From: Streptomyces sp. YS415
GTDB lineage: Bacteria > Actinomycetota > Actinomycetes > Streptomycetales > Streptomycetaceae
Length of the DNA stretch: 64,000 nt
Direction: 5' to 3'
Assembly: GCF_023544665.1 (NCBI RefSeq)
Contig: NZ_JAMJFL010000002.1
Coordinates: 310,001-374,000 of the forward strand
Made by a program: the position numbers and the translations under genes
Shown here: positions 35,399 to 43,679 of the stretch, piece by piece
How the letters are laid out: each line of letters begins with the position of its first letter
How positions within the stretch are numbered: position 1 is the stretch's first letter
The notes under the pieces: model-generated
Seen by the model: only the letters and a program-made list of their open reading frames with translations
What the model was told of the DNA's origin: nothing
Database searches by the model: none

Positions 35399-37072
35399 TC
35401 AGGCGCGGGCGGGCGGATCGCCGGCCCGCGCTGTCCCGCTGAGCTCCTCGAGCATCGCCGCCCGCAACCGCAGTGTCGTCACGAGCCGCTGGAACGCCTC
35501 CGCCCAGTACCCGCCGGCCCCCGGCGAGGCGTCCTCCGTCTCGTCGGGCACCGCCAGCAAACCGTCGAGGCGGCTCGCCTCGGCCGGGTCCAGACAGCGC
35601 TCGGCCAGCCCCATCACCCCGCTGAAACTCCACGGGTAACTCCCCGCGTCCCGCGCGATGTTGAGCGCGTCGACCACCGCCCGCCCGAGCGGCCCGGCCC
35701 ACGGCACGGCGCACACGCCCAGCAGCTGGAAGGCCTCGGACAGCCCGTGCCGCGCGATGAAGCCGGCCACCCACTCGGCCCGTTCGCCCGGGTCCAGCGT
35801 GCCCAGCAGCTTCGCCCGCTCGGCCAGCGACACCGCCCCCGGCCCGCCCGCCTCCGGCGCCGACGGCGTCCCGAGCAGCGCCCGCGCCCACGTGGCGTCC
35901 CGCTGGCGTACGGCCGCCCGGCACCATGCCGCGTGCAGCTCGGCATGCCAGTCGTCCGCGACCGGCAGCGCCACGATCTCCGCGGGCGTCCGGCCGCCCA
36001 GCCGCGCGGGCCAGACGCCGAGCGGCGCCGCCTCCACCAACTGTCCCAGCCACCAAGACCGTTCCCCGCGTCCCGCCGGAGCCTTAGACACGACACCGTC
36101 GCGCTCCATACTCGGATCACACTCGTGCGGTGCCTCGACCGTGAGCGTCGGAACGGCCCCGGTGCGGTCCACGGCCACGCACGCCCCGGCCCGGATCGCC
36201 ATCCGCCCGGCCAGCGCCGAGTCGGGCAGCGCCGACAGCAACTCGGCCGCCGTCGCCCGCACATTGCGGCTGCGGTCGGCCAGCGCCTGCTCCAGGAACG
36301 GCTCGTCCGACGGGCCGAGGCCGGTGCGCAGCGAGTCCAGGAACATCAGCCGGTCCTCGGCCCGCTCCGTCGCCCAGGTCGTCGCCAGCAGCTCCCGTGC
36401 GGCGACCGGCTCGCGCGCCCGTATCGCGGCCAGCAGGGCGACACGCTCCGCGAACAGGCCCTCCTGCCACAACCGCTGCACCCTTTCCCGCTCCTCGGGC
36501 CGGGGCAGCGCCGCGCCGCCGCCGGGCGTCGCGCGCAGGGCGAACCGCCAGTCCGGGTTCAGCCGCGCCAGCCACACCGCGCGGGTGCCCGCGAAGCGCA
36601 GGGCGGCGGGCCGCAGGTCCGTACGGCCCCGGGCCGCGTCCAGCAGCGCCGGCAGCATGTGCGGCGGAGCCGCGTAACCGTGGGCGTTGGCCGCCGTCAG
36701 CCACTGGGGCAGCAGCTCCATGAGGTCCGGGGCGGTGCCTCTGCGTCCGCCTCCGGTGCCTCCCCGGTCGGCCAGCAGCAGGGCCAGCCTGCGGGCCGCC
36801 GCCGGAGGCAGCGCGGGGCGGGTGTCCTCGGGCGCCGGCTCAAGGCGGGCCGCCGCGCGGGCCGGGAGCAGGCCCGCCCGTCGGCGCACGGTCTCCAGGG
36901 CCGCCGCGTCCAGCAGGGCGACGGGTGCGTCGCGGGCCGGGCCGGTCTCCGGCGGGGTGCGGCGACCGGTGCCGAGGAGGGCGGTGGTGTCCGGCGGGGT
37001 GCGGCGATCGGTGCCGAGGAGGGCGGTGGTGACGAGCTCTTCCCAGGCGGGCGCGTCCGGGGTCCTGTTCAC
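35399..37072 (-). CDS. DUF5691-family protein of the MoxR/SWIM module
   Basis: A 557-residue soluble helical protein with the DUF5691 hallmark near the N-terminus (LVTTALLGTDRRTPP). HEAT-like helical repeats are suggested by AATAELLSALPDSALAGR and by regular Leu/Ala/Arg helices. I see no catalytic motif. It starts with GTG 37072 behind AAGGGA, 91 bp after the SWIM gene on the same strand, so the two probably form an operon. The N-terminus contains a 14-residue tandem duplication. The function of the family is unknown; it consistently travels with SWIM, MoxR and VWA genes, from my recollection of family neighbourhoods. Confidence 0.8.
   Translation of the reverse strand: MNRTPDAPAWEELVTTALLGTDRRTPPDTTALLGTGRRTPPETGPARDAPVALLDAAALETVRRRAGLLPARAAARLEPAPEDTRPALPPAAARRLALLLADRGGTGGGRRGTAPDLMELLPQWLTAANAHGYAAPPHMLPALLDAARGRTDLRPAALRFAGTRAVWLARLNPDWRFALRATPGGGAALPRPEERERVQRLWQEGLFAERVALLAAIRAREPVAARELLATTWATERAEDRLMFLDSLRTGLGPSDEPFLEQALADRSRNVRATAAELLSALPDSALAGRMAIRAGACVAVDRTGAVPTLTVEAPHECDPSMERDGVVSKAPAGRGERSWWLGQLVEAAPLGVWPARLGGRTPAEIVALPVADDWHAELHAAWCRAAVRQRDATWARALLGTPSAPEAGGPGAVSLAERAKLLGTLDPGERAEWVAGFIARHGLSEAFQLLGVCAVPWAGPLGRAVVDALNIARDAGSYPWSFSGVMGLAERCLDPAEASRLDGLLAVPDETEDASPGAGGYWAEAFQRLVTTLRLRAAMLEELSGTARAGDPPARA
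36948..37031 (-). repeat. 42-bp tandem duplication in the DUF5691 gene
   Basis: Two 42-bp units (36948-36989 and 36990-37031) differ at one base and duplicate 14 residues around TALLGT(D/G)RRTPP, at the conserved N-terminal motif of the family. Recent slippage. Confidence 0.9.
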
Positions 37073-37163
37073 GAGGGTCGTCCCTTCTGTGGGGTGCCGG
37101 GCAGGGGACTGGGGGTGCGTGTGTGGGGTGCCGGGCCGGGGCTTGGGGCGGGCCTGCGGCGGC

Positions 37164-38519
37164 TCAGCACAGCTGCACCGCCTCGCCCGGACCCTGCGGC
37201 CAGGCCGCGAGGGGGGTGAAGCCGCGGTGGCCGCACTCGCCGAAGACCTTCACCGGTTCGCCGCCCGAGAGGGCGACCAGCTTCCACAGGCCGGGACGGG
37301 AGCGGGCCGTGGGGGTGAGCGGCAGGGCCGAGTCGGTGTCGGCGTCCGCCAGCTGCCAGGACTCGCCGTCCGGAGTCGGTATCACCCGCTCCAGCGTCAC
37401 CGGGACCGAGTCCAGCCAGGGATCGCGCCGCAGCGCCTCCCCGTAACGCGCGGCTGCCTGCGCCGTCGTCGTCCCCGGCGGGCGCAGTGAAGTGGGTACG
37501 GGGGCGGCGAACCGCTCGCCCAGGGACGCCCGCACCTGTCCGGCGCCCGGGTAAGGGGTGACCTCCGCCTCCAGGGCCAGTCCGACCGGGAGTGCGAGCT
37601 CGGGGGCGCGGCCCGCGGCGCCGTAGGAGAGGAGCAGGGCGGTGCGGGCCGAGTCGGCGCCGTGGAGCCATATCCGGCGGGTGGTCAGGCGGGAGTCCGC
37701 CGTGTCGTACTGGGCGAGGACCAGCCAGCGGTCGCGGATCGGCGGGCCCTCGGGCGAGGCGGGCAGGCCGATGCGGGAGCGGACCGTCGCCGCCAGGCCC
37801 TCAGGCAGCCGCTCGCGGTTCAGCCACCCCTGGTCCAGAAGGTGCAGCAGCGCGCATTCCTCCAGCAGCCGCACCGGCCAGCCGGGCCCGGACGAGGGAA
37901 TCGCCCCCAACTCCCTGACCCGCGCCGCCAGTCCCGACGCCTGCGCGTCGACCATGCGGGCGGCCGTCTCCTCCCACATCCCGTACCCCGCCTGCTCCGC
38001 GCCGGCCAGTCCGCCGCGCAGCAGATCCGCCAGCCGCTGCTCCAGCTCCCTCGCCCCCGCGGTGACCTTCTCCGCCCGGCGCTCCGCCCGCCGCCGCGCC
38101 GCCTCGGGATCGGCCGAGCCGGACGAGGCACCGGAAGCGCCCTCCGCCCGCTGCTGCTCCGCGCGCTTCTTCCTCCCCTCGATCCACTCCCGCGCCCAGT
38201 CCGGCGGCTGCCCCTGCGGCACGGCCCCGTCCCCGCCCGCCCACAGCAACAGCAGCCCGAGCGCGTGCTTGCACGGGAACTTCCGGCTGGGACAACTGCA
38301 CTTGTACGCGGGCCCCGACGCGTCCGCGATGTCGACGACCGTCTGATACGGCTTGCTGCCACTGCCCTTGCACAGCCCCCACACCGTCCCCTCGTCCGTA
38401 CTGCCCGCCTCGGACCACGGCCCGGCCGCGCCGAGTTTGCCGCCCGCTTTGCGTGACGCGGTGTCAGGCGCGAGTGCCAGCACCTGCTCCGCGCTCCAGC
38501 GCACCCCCTGCTGAGTCAT
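37164..38519 (-). CDS. SWIM zinc-finger protein
   Basis: A 451-residue protein with a SWIM zinc finger of the form CxC...CxH (CSCPSRKFPCKHALGL, about residues 72-88), typical of DNA- or protein-binding SWIM proteins such as YehQ. A Lys/Arg/Glu-rich coiled segment follows (RRRAERRAEK). ATG 38519 (TQQGVRWSAEQ) lies one to two bases after the predicted transcription start of the PafBC-type promoter, so the message would be leaderless; the longer frame to 38606 crosses the divergent promoter and is rejected. It diverges from the MoxR ATPase gene and precedes DUF5691. Confidence 0.85.
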   Translation of the reverse strand: MTQQGVRWSAEQVLALAPDTASRKAGGKLGAAGPWSEAGSTDEGTVWGLCKGSGSKPYQTVVDIADASGPAYKCSCPSRKFPCKHALGLLLLWAGGDGAVPQGQPPDWAREWIEGRKKRAEQQRAEGASGASSGSADPEAARRRAERRAEKVTAGARELEQRLADLLRGGLAGAEQAGYGMWEETAARMVDAQASGLAARVRELGAIPSSGPGWPVRLLEECALLHLLDQGWLNRERLPEGLAATVRSRIGLPASPEGPPIRDRWLVLAQYDTADSRLTTRRIWLHGADSARTALLLSYGAAGRAPELALPVGLALEAEVTPYPGAGQVRASLGERFAAPVPTSLRPPGTTTAQAAARYGEALRRDPWLDSVPVTLERVIPTPDGESWQLADADTDSALPLTPTARSRPGLWKLVALSGGEPVKVFGECGHRGFTPLAAWPQGPGEAVQLC

Positions 38520-38526
38520 GCCATCG

Positions 38527-38549
38527 AAGGTAGATCCCCCCACTGACAA
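38527..38549 (-). promoter_or_regulatory. RecA-NDp/PafBC-type promoter, SWIM direction
   Basis: On the - strand TTGTCAGTG (38549-38541), eight bases, TACCTT (38532-38527) matches the DNA-damage consensus tTGTCRgtg-N8-TAnnnT fully. The start would fall at about 38520, immediately before the ATG. Confidence 0.8.
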
Positions 38550-38596
38550 TCGGCCCGGCGAGCGCGTTTGCGCAGGTCGGAACGGATTGTCAGTGG
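38540..38596. repeat. 12-bp inverted repeat containing both promoter boxes
   Basis: CCACTGACAATC (38540-38551) and GATTGTCAGTGG (38585-38596) are perfect inverted copies separated by 33 bp. Each contains one TTGTCAGTG box, pointing outwards to the SWIM and MoxR genes. Confidence 0.9.
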
Positions 38597-38609
38597 CGTG
38601 GTGCACGGT
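38587..38609 (+). promoter_or_regulatory. RecA-NDp/PafBC-type promoter, MoxR direction
   Basis: TTGTCAGTG (38587-38595) is exact; eight bases on, the -10 position reads CACGGT, which departs from TAnnnT at its first base. The MoxR ATG is 44 bp further on, so there is a short 5' leader with GGAGGGGGA. Confidence 0.6.
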
Positions 38610-38652
38610 TGGTCACAGATCCGAACCGGCCGAGCTGGAGGGGGACTTCGCC

Positions 38653-39783
38653 ATGACCGTGTCCGTGGACCCGACGTCCGAGACAACCCGCGAGAGCGCA
38701 CCGACCGAGGCGTTGCGACCGCACGCCGAGGACGCCTTCGCGGCCGAACTGTCCGCGCTGGCCGCGCAGGACGACCGTCCGCGCCCGGCCCGCTGGAAGC
38801 TGTCGCCCTGGGCCGTGGCGACCTACCTGCTCGGAGGCACCCTGCCGGACGGCACCGTGATCACTCCGAAGTACGTGGGACCGCGCCGTATCGTCGAGGT
38901 CGCCGTCACCACCCTCGCCACCGACCGCGCCCTGCTCCTGCTCGGGGTGCCCGGCACCGCCAAGACCTGGGTGTCCGAGCACCTGGCGGCGGCCGTCAGC
39001 GGTGACTCGACCCTGCTGGTGCAGGGCACTGCCGGCACCCCGGAGGAGGCGATCCGGTACGGCTGGAACTACGCGCAGCTGCTCGCGCACGGTCCGAGCC
39101 GGGACGCGCTGGTGCCGAGCCCCGTCATGCGGGCCATGGCGGAGGGCATGACGGCCCGGGTCGAGGAGCTGACCCGGATCCCGGCCGACGTCCAGGACAC
39201 GCTCATCACGATCCTGTCGGAGAAGACCCTGCCGATCCCGGAGCTGGGCCAGGAGGTGCAGGCCGTCCGCGGCTTCAACCTCATCGCCACCGCCAACGAC
39301 CGCGACCGCGGGGTCAACGATCTCTCCAGCGCCCTGCGCCGCCGCTTCAACACGGTCGTGCTGCCGCTGCCCGAGAGCGTCGACGCGGAGGTCGACATCG
39401 TCTCCCGGCGCGTCGACCAGATCGGCCGCTCCCTCGACCTGCCGGCCGTGCCCGACGGCGTCGACGAGATCCGCCGGGTGGTGACCGTCTTCCGCGAGCT
39501 GCGCGACGGGGTGACCTCCGACGGGCGGACCAAGGTGAAGTCGCCCAGCGGCACTCTCTCCACGGCCGAGGCGATCTCCGTCGTCACCGGCGGCCTCGCG
39601 CTCGCCGCCCACTTCGGGGACGGCGTCCTGCGGTCCGCCGATGTCGCCGCGGGCATCCTCGGCGCCGTGGTCCGCGATCCGGCGGCCGACCGGGTCGTCT
39701 GGCAGGAGTACCTGGAGGCGGTCGTCCGCGAGCGCGACGGCTGGACCGACTTCTACCGCGCCTGCCGGGAGGTGAGCGCGTGA
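38653..39783 (+). CDS. MoxR-family AAA+ ATPase
   Basis: A 376-residue single-domain AAA+ ATPase with Walker A GVPGTAKTW (Lys104), sensor-1 Asn in LIATANDRDRG, and the arginine-finger region SALRRRFNTVVLP. It fits the YehL-like branch of the MoxR ATPases, which act with VWA partners as chaperone-like remodellers. The start ATG 38653 (TVSVDPTSE) has GGAGGGGGA upstream; the frame is open to 38518, but that extension crosses the promoter. The DUF5682 gene begins 67 bp downstream. Confidence 0.9.
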   Translation: MTVSVDPTSETTRESAPTEALRPHAEDAFAAELSALAAQDDRPRPARWKLSPWAVATYLLGGTLPDGTVITPKYVGPRRIVEVAVTTLATDRALLLLGVPGTAKTWVSEHLAAAVSGDSTLLVQGTAGTPEEAIRYGWNYAQLLAHGPSRDALVPSPVMRAMAEGMTARVEELTRIPADVQDTLITILSEKTLPIPELGQEVQAVRGFNLIATANDRDRGVNDLSSALRRRFNTVVLPLPESVDAEVDIVSRRVDQIGRSLDLPAVPDGVDEIRRVVTVFRELRDGVTSDGRTKVKSPSGTLSTAEAISVVTGGLALAAHFGDGVLRSADVAAGILGAVVRDPAADRVVWQEYLEAVVRERDGWTDFYRACREVSA

Positions 39784-39849
39784 CCGTGTACCGGGGGCAC
39801 CGCAGGCAGGACGACGACACCAGGTGGCCGGCCAGGCGAGGGGGACGGT

Positions 39850-42237
39850 GTGACGACGGGAGCTGACCCCGGCACGACCGCCGGGCCGCTGCTGCTCGGC
39901 GTACGGCATCACGGGCCCGGTTCGGCTCGGGCCGTGCGGGCGGCGCTGGACGCGGCCCGGCCGCGCGTGGTGCTGATCGAGGGGCCGCCCGAGGCGGACG
40001 CGCTGATCCCGCTGGCCGCCGAGGAGGACATGCGGCCGCCGGTCGCCCTCCTCGCCCATGCCGTGGACGAGCCGGGCCGCTCGGCGTTCTGGCCGCTGGC
40101 CGAGTTCTCCCCGGAGTGGGTCGCCATCCGCTGGGCGCTGGAGCACGAGGTACCGGCCCGCTTCATCGACCTTCCGGCCACCCACACGCTGGCCTGGGAG
40201 AAGGAGGACAAGGGGGACGACGGGGGGAAGGGGGAGGGCGCGCCGGCGTCCGAGTCCCCGGACAACCCGACCGAGCCGACCGAGCCGTCCGAGAGCCGCG
40301 CCGACGTCCGGGTCGACCCGCTCGCCGCCCTCGCCGACGCCGCCGGGTACGAGGACGCCGAGCGCTGGTGGGAGGACGTCGTCGAGCATCGCGGGCTCGG
40401 CGCGGCGGGGGATCCGCTCGCCCCGTTCGCGGTGCTGGCGGAGGCCATGGCGGCGCTGCGGGAGGTGTACGGCAGCGGCGGGCACGACCGGGACCTGGTG
40501 CGCGAGGCGTACATGCGGCTCCAAGTGCGGGCCGCACAGAAGGAGTTCGGGGACGCGGTGGCCGTGGTGTGCGGGGCCTGGCATGTGCCCGCGCTGGGCG
40601 GGCGGAGCACCGTCGCCGCCGATCGGGCCCTCCTCAAGGGCCTGCCCAAGGTCAAGACGGACATGACCTGGGTGCCGTGGACCTACCGCAGGCTGGCGCG
40701 GGCCAGCGGCTACGGGGCGGGCATCGACTCGCCGGGGTGGTACGGGCACCTGTTCCGCGCCCCCGACCGGCCCGTCGAGCGGTGGCTGACCAAGGTGGCG
40801 GGACTGCTGCGGGCCGAGGACCGGATGGTGTCCTCCGCCCATGTCATCGAGGCGGTACGGCTGGCCGAGACGCTCGCGGTGATGCGCGGCCGCCCGCTGC
40901 CCGGCCTGGGCGAGACCACCGACGCTGTGCGGGCGGTGATGTGCGACGGCTCGGACGTGCCGCTGGCGCTGGTGCACGACCGGCTGGTGGTGGGCGATGT
41001 GCTGGGGGAGGTGCCGCCGGACGCGCCCGCCGTGCCCTTGCAGCGGGACCTCGACCGGACCCAGCGCCGGTTGCGGCTCAAGCCGGAGGCGCTGGAGCGG
41101 GAGTTGGAGCTCGACCTGCGCAAGGACACCGACGCCGGGCGCAGCCGGCTGCTGCACCGGCTGCGGCTGCTGGGCGTGCCGTGGGGAGAGCCGGTCGCCT
41201 CGCGGGGGAGCACGGGCACCTTCCGGGAGACCTGGCGGCTGCGCTGGGAGCCCGAGCTGGCGGTGCGGATCGCCGAGGCCGGGGTGTGGGGGACGACCGT
41301 GCTCGCCGCCGCGACCGCCAAGTCCGAGGCGGACGCGATCTCGGCTCAGCACCTCGCCGACGTCACCGCGCTCGCCGAGCGGTGCCTGCTGGCCGAGCTG
41401 CCGGACGCGTTGCCGATGGTCATGCGGGTGCTGGCCGACCGGGCCGCGCTCGACTCGGACGTCGGCCATCTCGCCCAGGCCCTGCCCGCCCTGGTCCGTT
41501 CCCTGCGGTACGGCGATGTGCGCGGCACCGACACCGGAGCGCTCGCGGAGGTCGCCGCCGGCCTCGCCGAGCGGATCTTCGTCGGACTGCCCCCGGCCTG
41601 TGCCGGACTCGACGCGGACGCCGCCGAGGAGATACGGCGCCATGTGGACGCCGTGCACCGGGCGGTGGGGCTGCTCGGTGACGCGCCCGCGCCGGGCCAC
41701 GGCGATCTGCGCGGGCGCTGGCGGGCGGTGCTGAAGGTGCTGTCCATGCGGGACACGGTTCCCGGCGTGATCCGTGGCCGGGCGGTGCGGCTGCTGCTGG
41801 ACGAGGGGGAGTTGGCGCAGGACGAGGCGGCCCGGCTCATGGGGCTGGTGCTGTCGCCGGGGACCCCGCCCGGGGACGCGGCGGCCTGGATCGAGGGCTT
41901 CGTCGGCGGCGGTTCGGGCGGCGGGATGCTGCTCGTGCACGACGAGCGGCTGCTCGGCCTGGTCGACGCCTGGCTCACCGGAGTTCCGGCGGACGCGTTC
42001 ACCGACGTGCTGCCGCTGCTCAGGCGCACCTTCTCGGCGTACGAGCCGGGCGTGCGCAGAACGCTCGGGGAGCTGGTGCGGCGGGGGCCGGGGCAGCGGG
42101 GCGGGGCGGCGACCGCGGGTGCGGGCGTACCCGGGTTCGCGGCCGAGCTGGATCAGGCGCGCGGAAACGCCGTGCTGCCTGTGGTGCGCCTGCTGTTGGG
42201 GCTGGACACGGACGACGACCTGGTGGGGGTGGCGTGA
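39850..42237 (+). CDS. DUF5682-family protein of the MoxR/VWA module
   Basis: A 795-residue soluble protein starting LLGVRHHGPGSARAVRAALD, the N-terminal hallmark of the DUF5682 family (its position matches YehM in the enterobacterial yehLMPQ cluster). It contains an acidic low-complexity insert (about 40200-40310). I recognise no catalytic triad or nucleotide motif. It starts with GTG 39850 behind GAGGGGGA and ends with TGATG, coupling it to a 53-aa frame and then the VWA gene. The biochemical role is unknown. Confidence 0.82.
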   Translation: MTTGADPGTTAGPLLLGVRHHGPGSARAVRAALDAARPRVVLIEGPPEADALIPLAAEEDMRPPVALLAHAVDEPGRSAFWPLAEFSPEWVAIRWALEHEVPARFIDLPATHTLAWEKEDKGDDGGKGEGAPASESPDNPTEPTEPSESRADVRVDPLAALADAAGYEDAERWWEDVVEHRGLGAAGDPLAPFAVLAEAMAALREVYGSGGHDRDLVREAYMRLQVRAAQKEFGDAVAVVCGAWHVPALGGRSTVAADRALLKGLPKVKTDMTWVPWTYRRLARASGYGAGIDSPGWYGHLFRAPDRPVERWLTKVAGLLRAEDRMVSSAHVIEAVRLAETLAVMRGRPLPGLGETTDAVRAVMCDGSDVPLALVHDRLVVGDVLGEVPPDAPAVPLQRDLDRTQRRLRLKPEALERELELDLRKDTDAGRSRLLHRLRLLGVPWGEPVASRGSTGTFRETWRLRWEPELAVRIAEAGVWGTTVLAAATAKSEADAISAQHLADVTALAERCLLAELPDALPMVMRVLADRAALDSDVGHLAQALPALVRSLRYGDVRGTDTGALAEVAAGLAERIFVGLPPACAGLDADAAEEIRRHVDAVHRAVGLLGDAPAPGHGDLRGRWRAVLKVLSMRDTVPGVIRGRAVRLLLDEGELAQDEAARLMGLVLSPGTPPGDAAAWIEGFVGGGSGGGMLLVHDERLLGLVDAWLTGVPADAFTDVLPLLRRTFSAYEPGVRRTLGELVRRGPGQRGGAATAGAGVPGFAAELDQARGNAVLPVVRLLLGLDTDDDLVGVA

Positions 42238-42398
42238 TGGCGGCCGGAGGACGGGTGGAGCAGAACGGGAGGGCCCGGGCTGTGCGCGCCGCGGGGCAGG
42301 CGCCGGGGCGGGACCAGCAGGCGCGGGCGGGGGGACGGCCGGCGACGACCGTGCCGGTGATCCCGCTGTGGGAACGGCAGGGAGGGATGCGCGGATGA
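42237..42398 (+). CDS. Candidate 53-aa coupled mini-protein
   Basis: A 53-codon frame starts in the TGATG overlap with the DUF5682 stop and ends in the ATGA overlap with the VWA start. The sequence is Arg/Gly/Ala-rich and ends TTVPVIPLWERQGGMRG. Overlaps at both ends favour translational coupling, but composition alone cannot show that it is a functional protein. It could be just a coupling device. Confidence 0.45.
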   Translation: MAAGGRVEQNGRARAVRAAGQAPGRDQQARAGGRPATTVPVIPLWERQGGMRG

Positions 42399-43573
42399 CG
42401 GCGGACGTGACGGACCCGGCGCAGGAGCGGCTGCGGCGCTGGCGGCTCGTGCTCGGCGGGGAGCAGGCCGACGGCACCGGCTGCACGCTCGCCGGGCAGG
42501 ACGCCGCGATGGACGGGGCACTCGCCGCGCTCTACGGAAAGCAGGACAGGCCGCAGACGGGGAAGGACCGTTCGGCGGGGCTCGGGGAGTCGGCACCGTC
42601 CGTGGCACGCTGGCTCGGGGACATCCGCACCTACTTCCCCTCCTCCGTCGTCCAGGTCATGCAGCGCGACGCCATCGACCGGCTCGGACTCTCCACGCTG
42701 CTGCTGGAGCCGGAGATGCTGGAGGCGGTGGAGGCGGACGTCCATCTCGTCGGGACCCTCCTCTCCCTCAACAAGGTCATGCCGGAGACGACCAAGGAGA
42801 CCGCACGGGCCGTCGTGCGCAAGGTCGTCGAGGACCTGGAGAAGCGGCTCGCCACCCGCACCCGGGCCACCCTCACCGGCGCCCTCGACCGCAGCGCGCG
42901 GATCAACCGGCCGCGCCACCACGACATCGACTGGAACCGCACGATCGCCGCCAACCTCAAGAACTACCTGCCGGAGTACCGGACGATCGTGCCCGAGCGG
43001 CTCATCGGCTACGGGCGGGCTTCCCAGTCGGTGAAGAAGGAAGTCGTTCTGTGCATCGACCAGTCCGGGTCGATGGCGGCGTCGGTGGTGTACGCGTCGG
43101 TGTTCGGGGCGGTGCTGGCGTCGATGCGGTCGATCGACACCCGGCTGGTCGTCTTCGACACCGCGGTCGTCGACCTCACCGACCAGCTCGACGACCCGGT
43201 GGACGTCCTGTTCGGCACCCAGCTCGGCGGCGGTACGGACATCAACCGGGCGCTGGCGTACTGCCAGTCGCAGATCACCCGGCCCGCCGAGACGGTGGTC
43301 GTGCTGATCAGCGACCTCTACGAAGGGGGCATCCGCGACGAGATGCTGAAACGGGTGGCGGCGATGAAGGCGTCGGGCGTGCAGTTCGTGGCGCTGCTCG
43401 CGCTGTCCGACGAGGGGGCACCGGCCTACGACCGGGAACACGCGGCCGCGCTGGCCGCGCTGGGGGCACCGGCGTTCGCCTGTACGCCGGATCTGTTCCC
43501 CGAGGTGATGGCGGCGGCGATCGAGAAGCGGCCGATCCCCGTGCCGGATCCTGCGACAGCAAAACGGACATGA
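42395..43573 (+). CDS. VWA-domain protein (CoxE/YehP-like)
   Basis: A 392-residue protein with a helical N-terminal half (LGDIRTYFPSSVVQVMQRDA) and a C-terminal von Willebrand A domain. The MIDAS is intact: DQSGS at Asp222, Thr in GGGTDINRAL and Asp in VVLISDLYEGG. Such VWA proteins are the usual partners of MoxR ATPases. The start ATG 42395 overlaps the preceding mini-ORF; the longer open frame from 41774 is a shadow of DUF5682. Confidence 0.9.
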   Translation: MTADVTDPAQERLRRWRLVLGGEQADGTGCTLAGQDAAMDGALAALYGKQDRPQTGKDRSAGLGESAPSVARWLGDIRTYFPSSVVQVMQRDAIDRLGLSTLLLEPEMLEAVEADVHLVGTLLSLNKVMPETTKETARAVVRKVVEDLEKRLATRTRATLTGALDRSARINRPRHHDIDWNRTIAANLKNYLPEYRTIVPERLIGYGRASQSVKKEVVLCIDQSGSMAASVVYASVFGAVLASMRSIDTRLVVFDTAVVDLTDQLDDPVDVLFGTQLGGGTDINRALAYCQSQITRPAETVVVLISDLYEGGIRDEMLKRVAAMKASGVQFVALLALSDEGAPAYDREHAAALAALGAPAFACTPDLFPEVMAAAIEKRPIPVPDPATAKRT

Positions 43574-43679
43574 GTACGCATCCGTCACGGGGGGCTTGCG
43601 CGGCCTCAGGAGTCCCGTGCAAGGATCGATGTCTCCACCGCCTTCGACTCCGTGCCGCCGTACGGGAGGACCCGCCCCC

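Noticed and set aside
38590..42486. A 1298-codon open frame on the - strand opposite MoxR and DUF5682
   Set aside because: Produced by third-position GC bias; it mirrors two genes with recognised families and has no motif or ribosome-binding site of its own.
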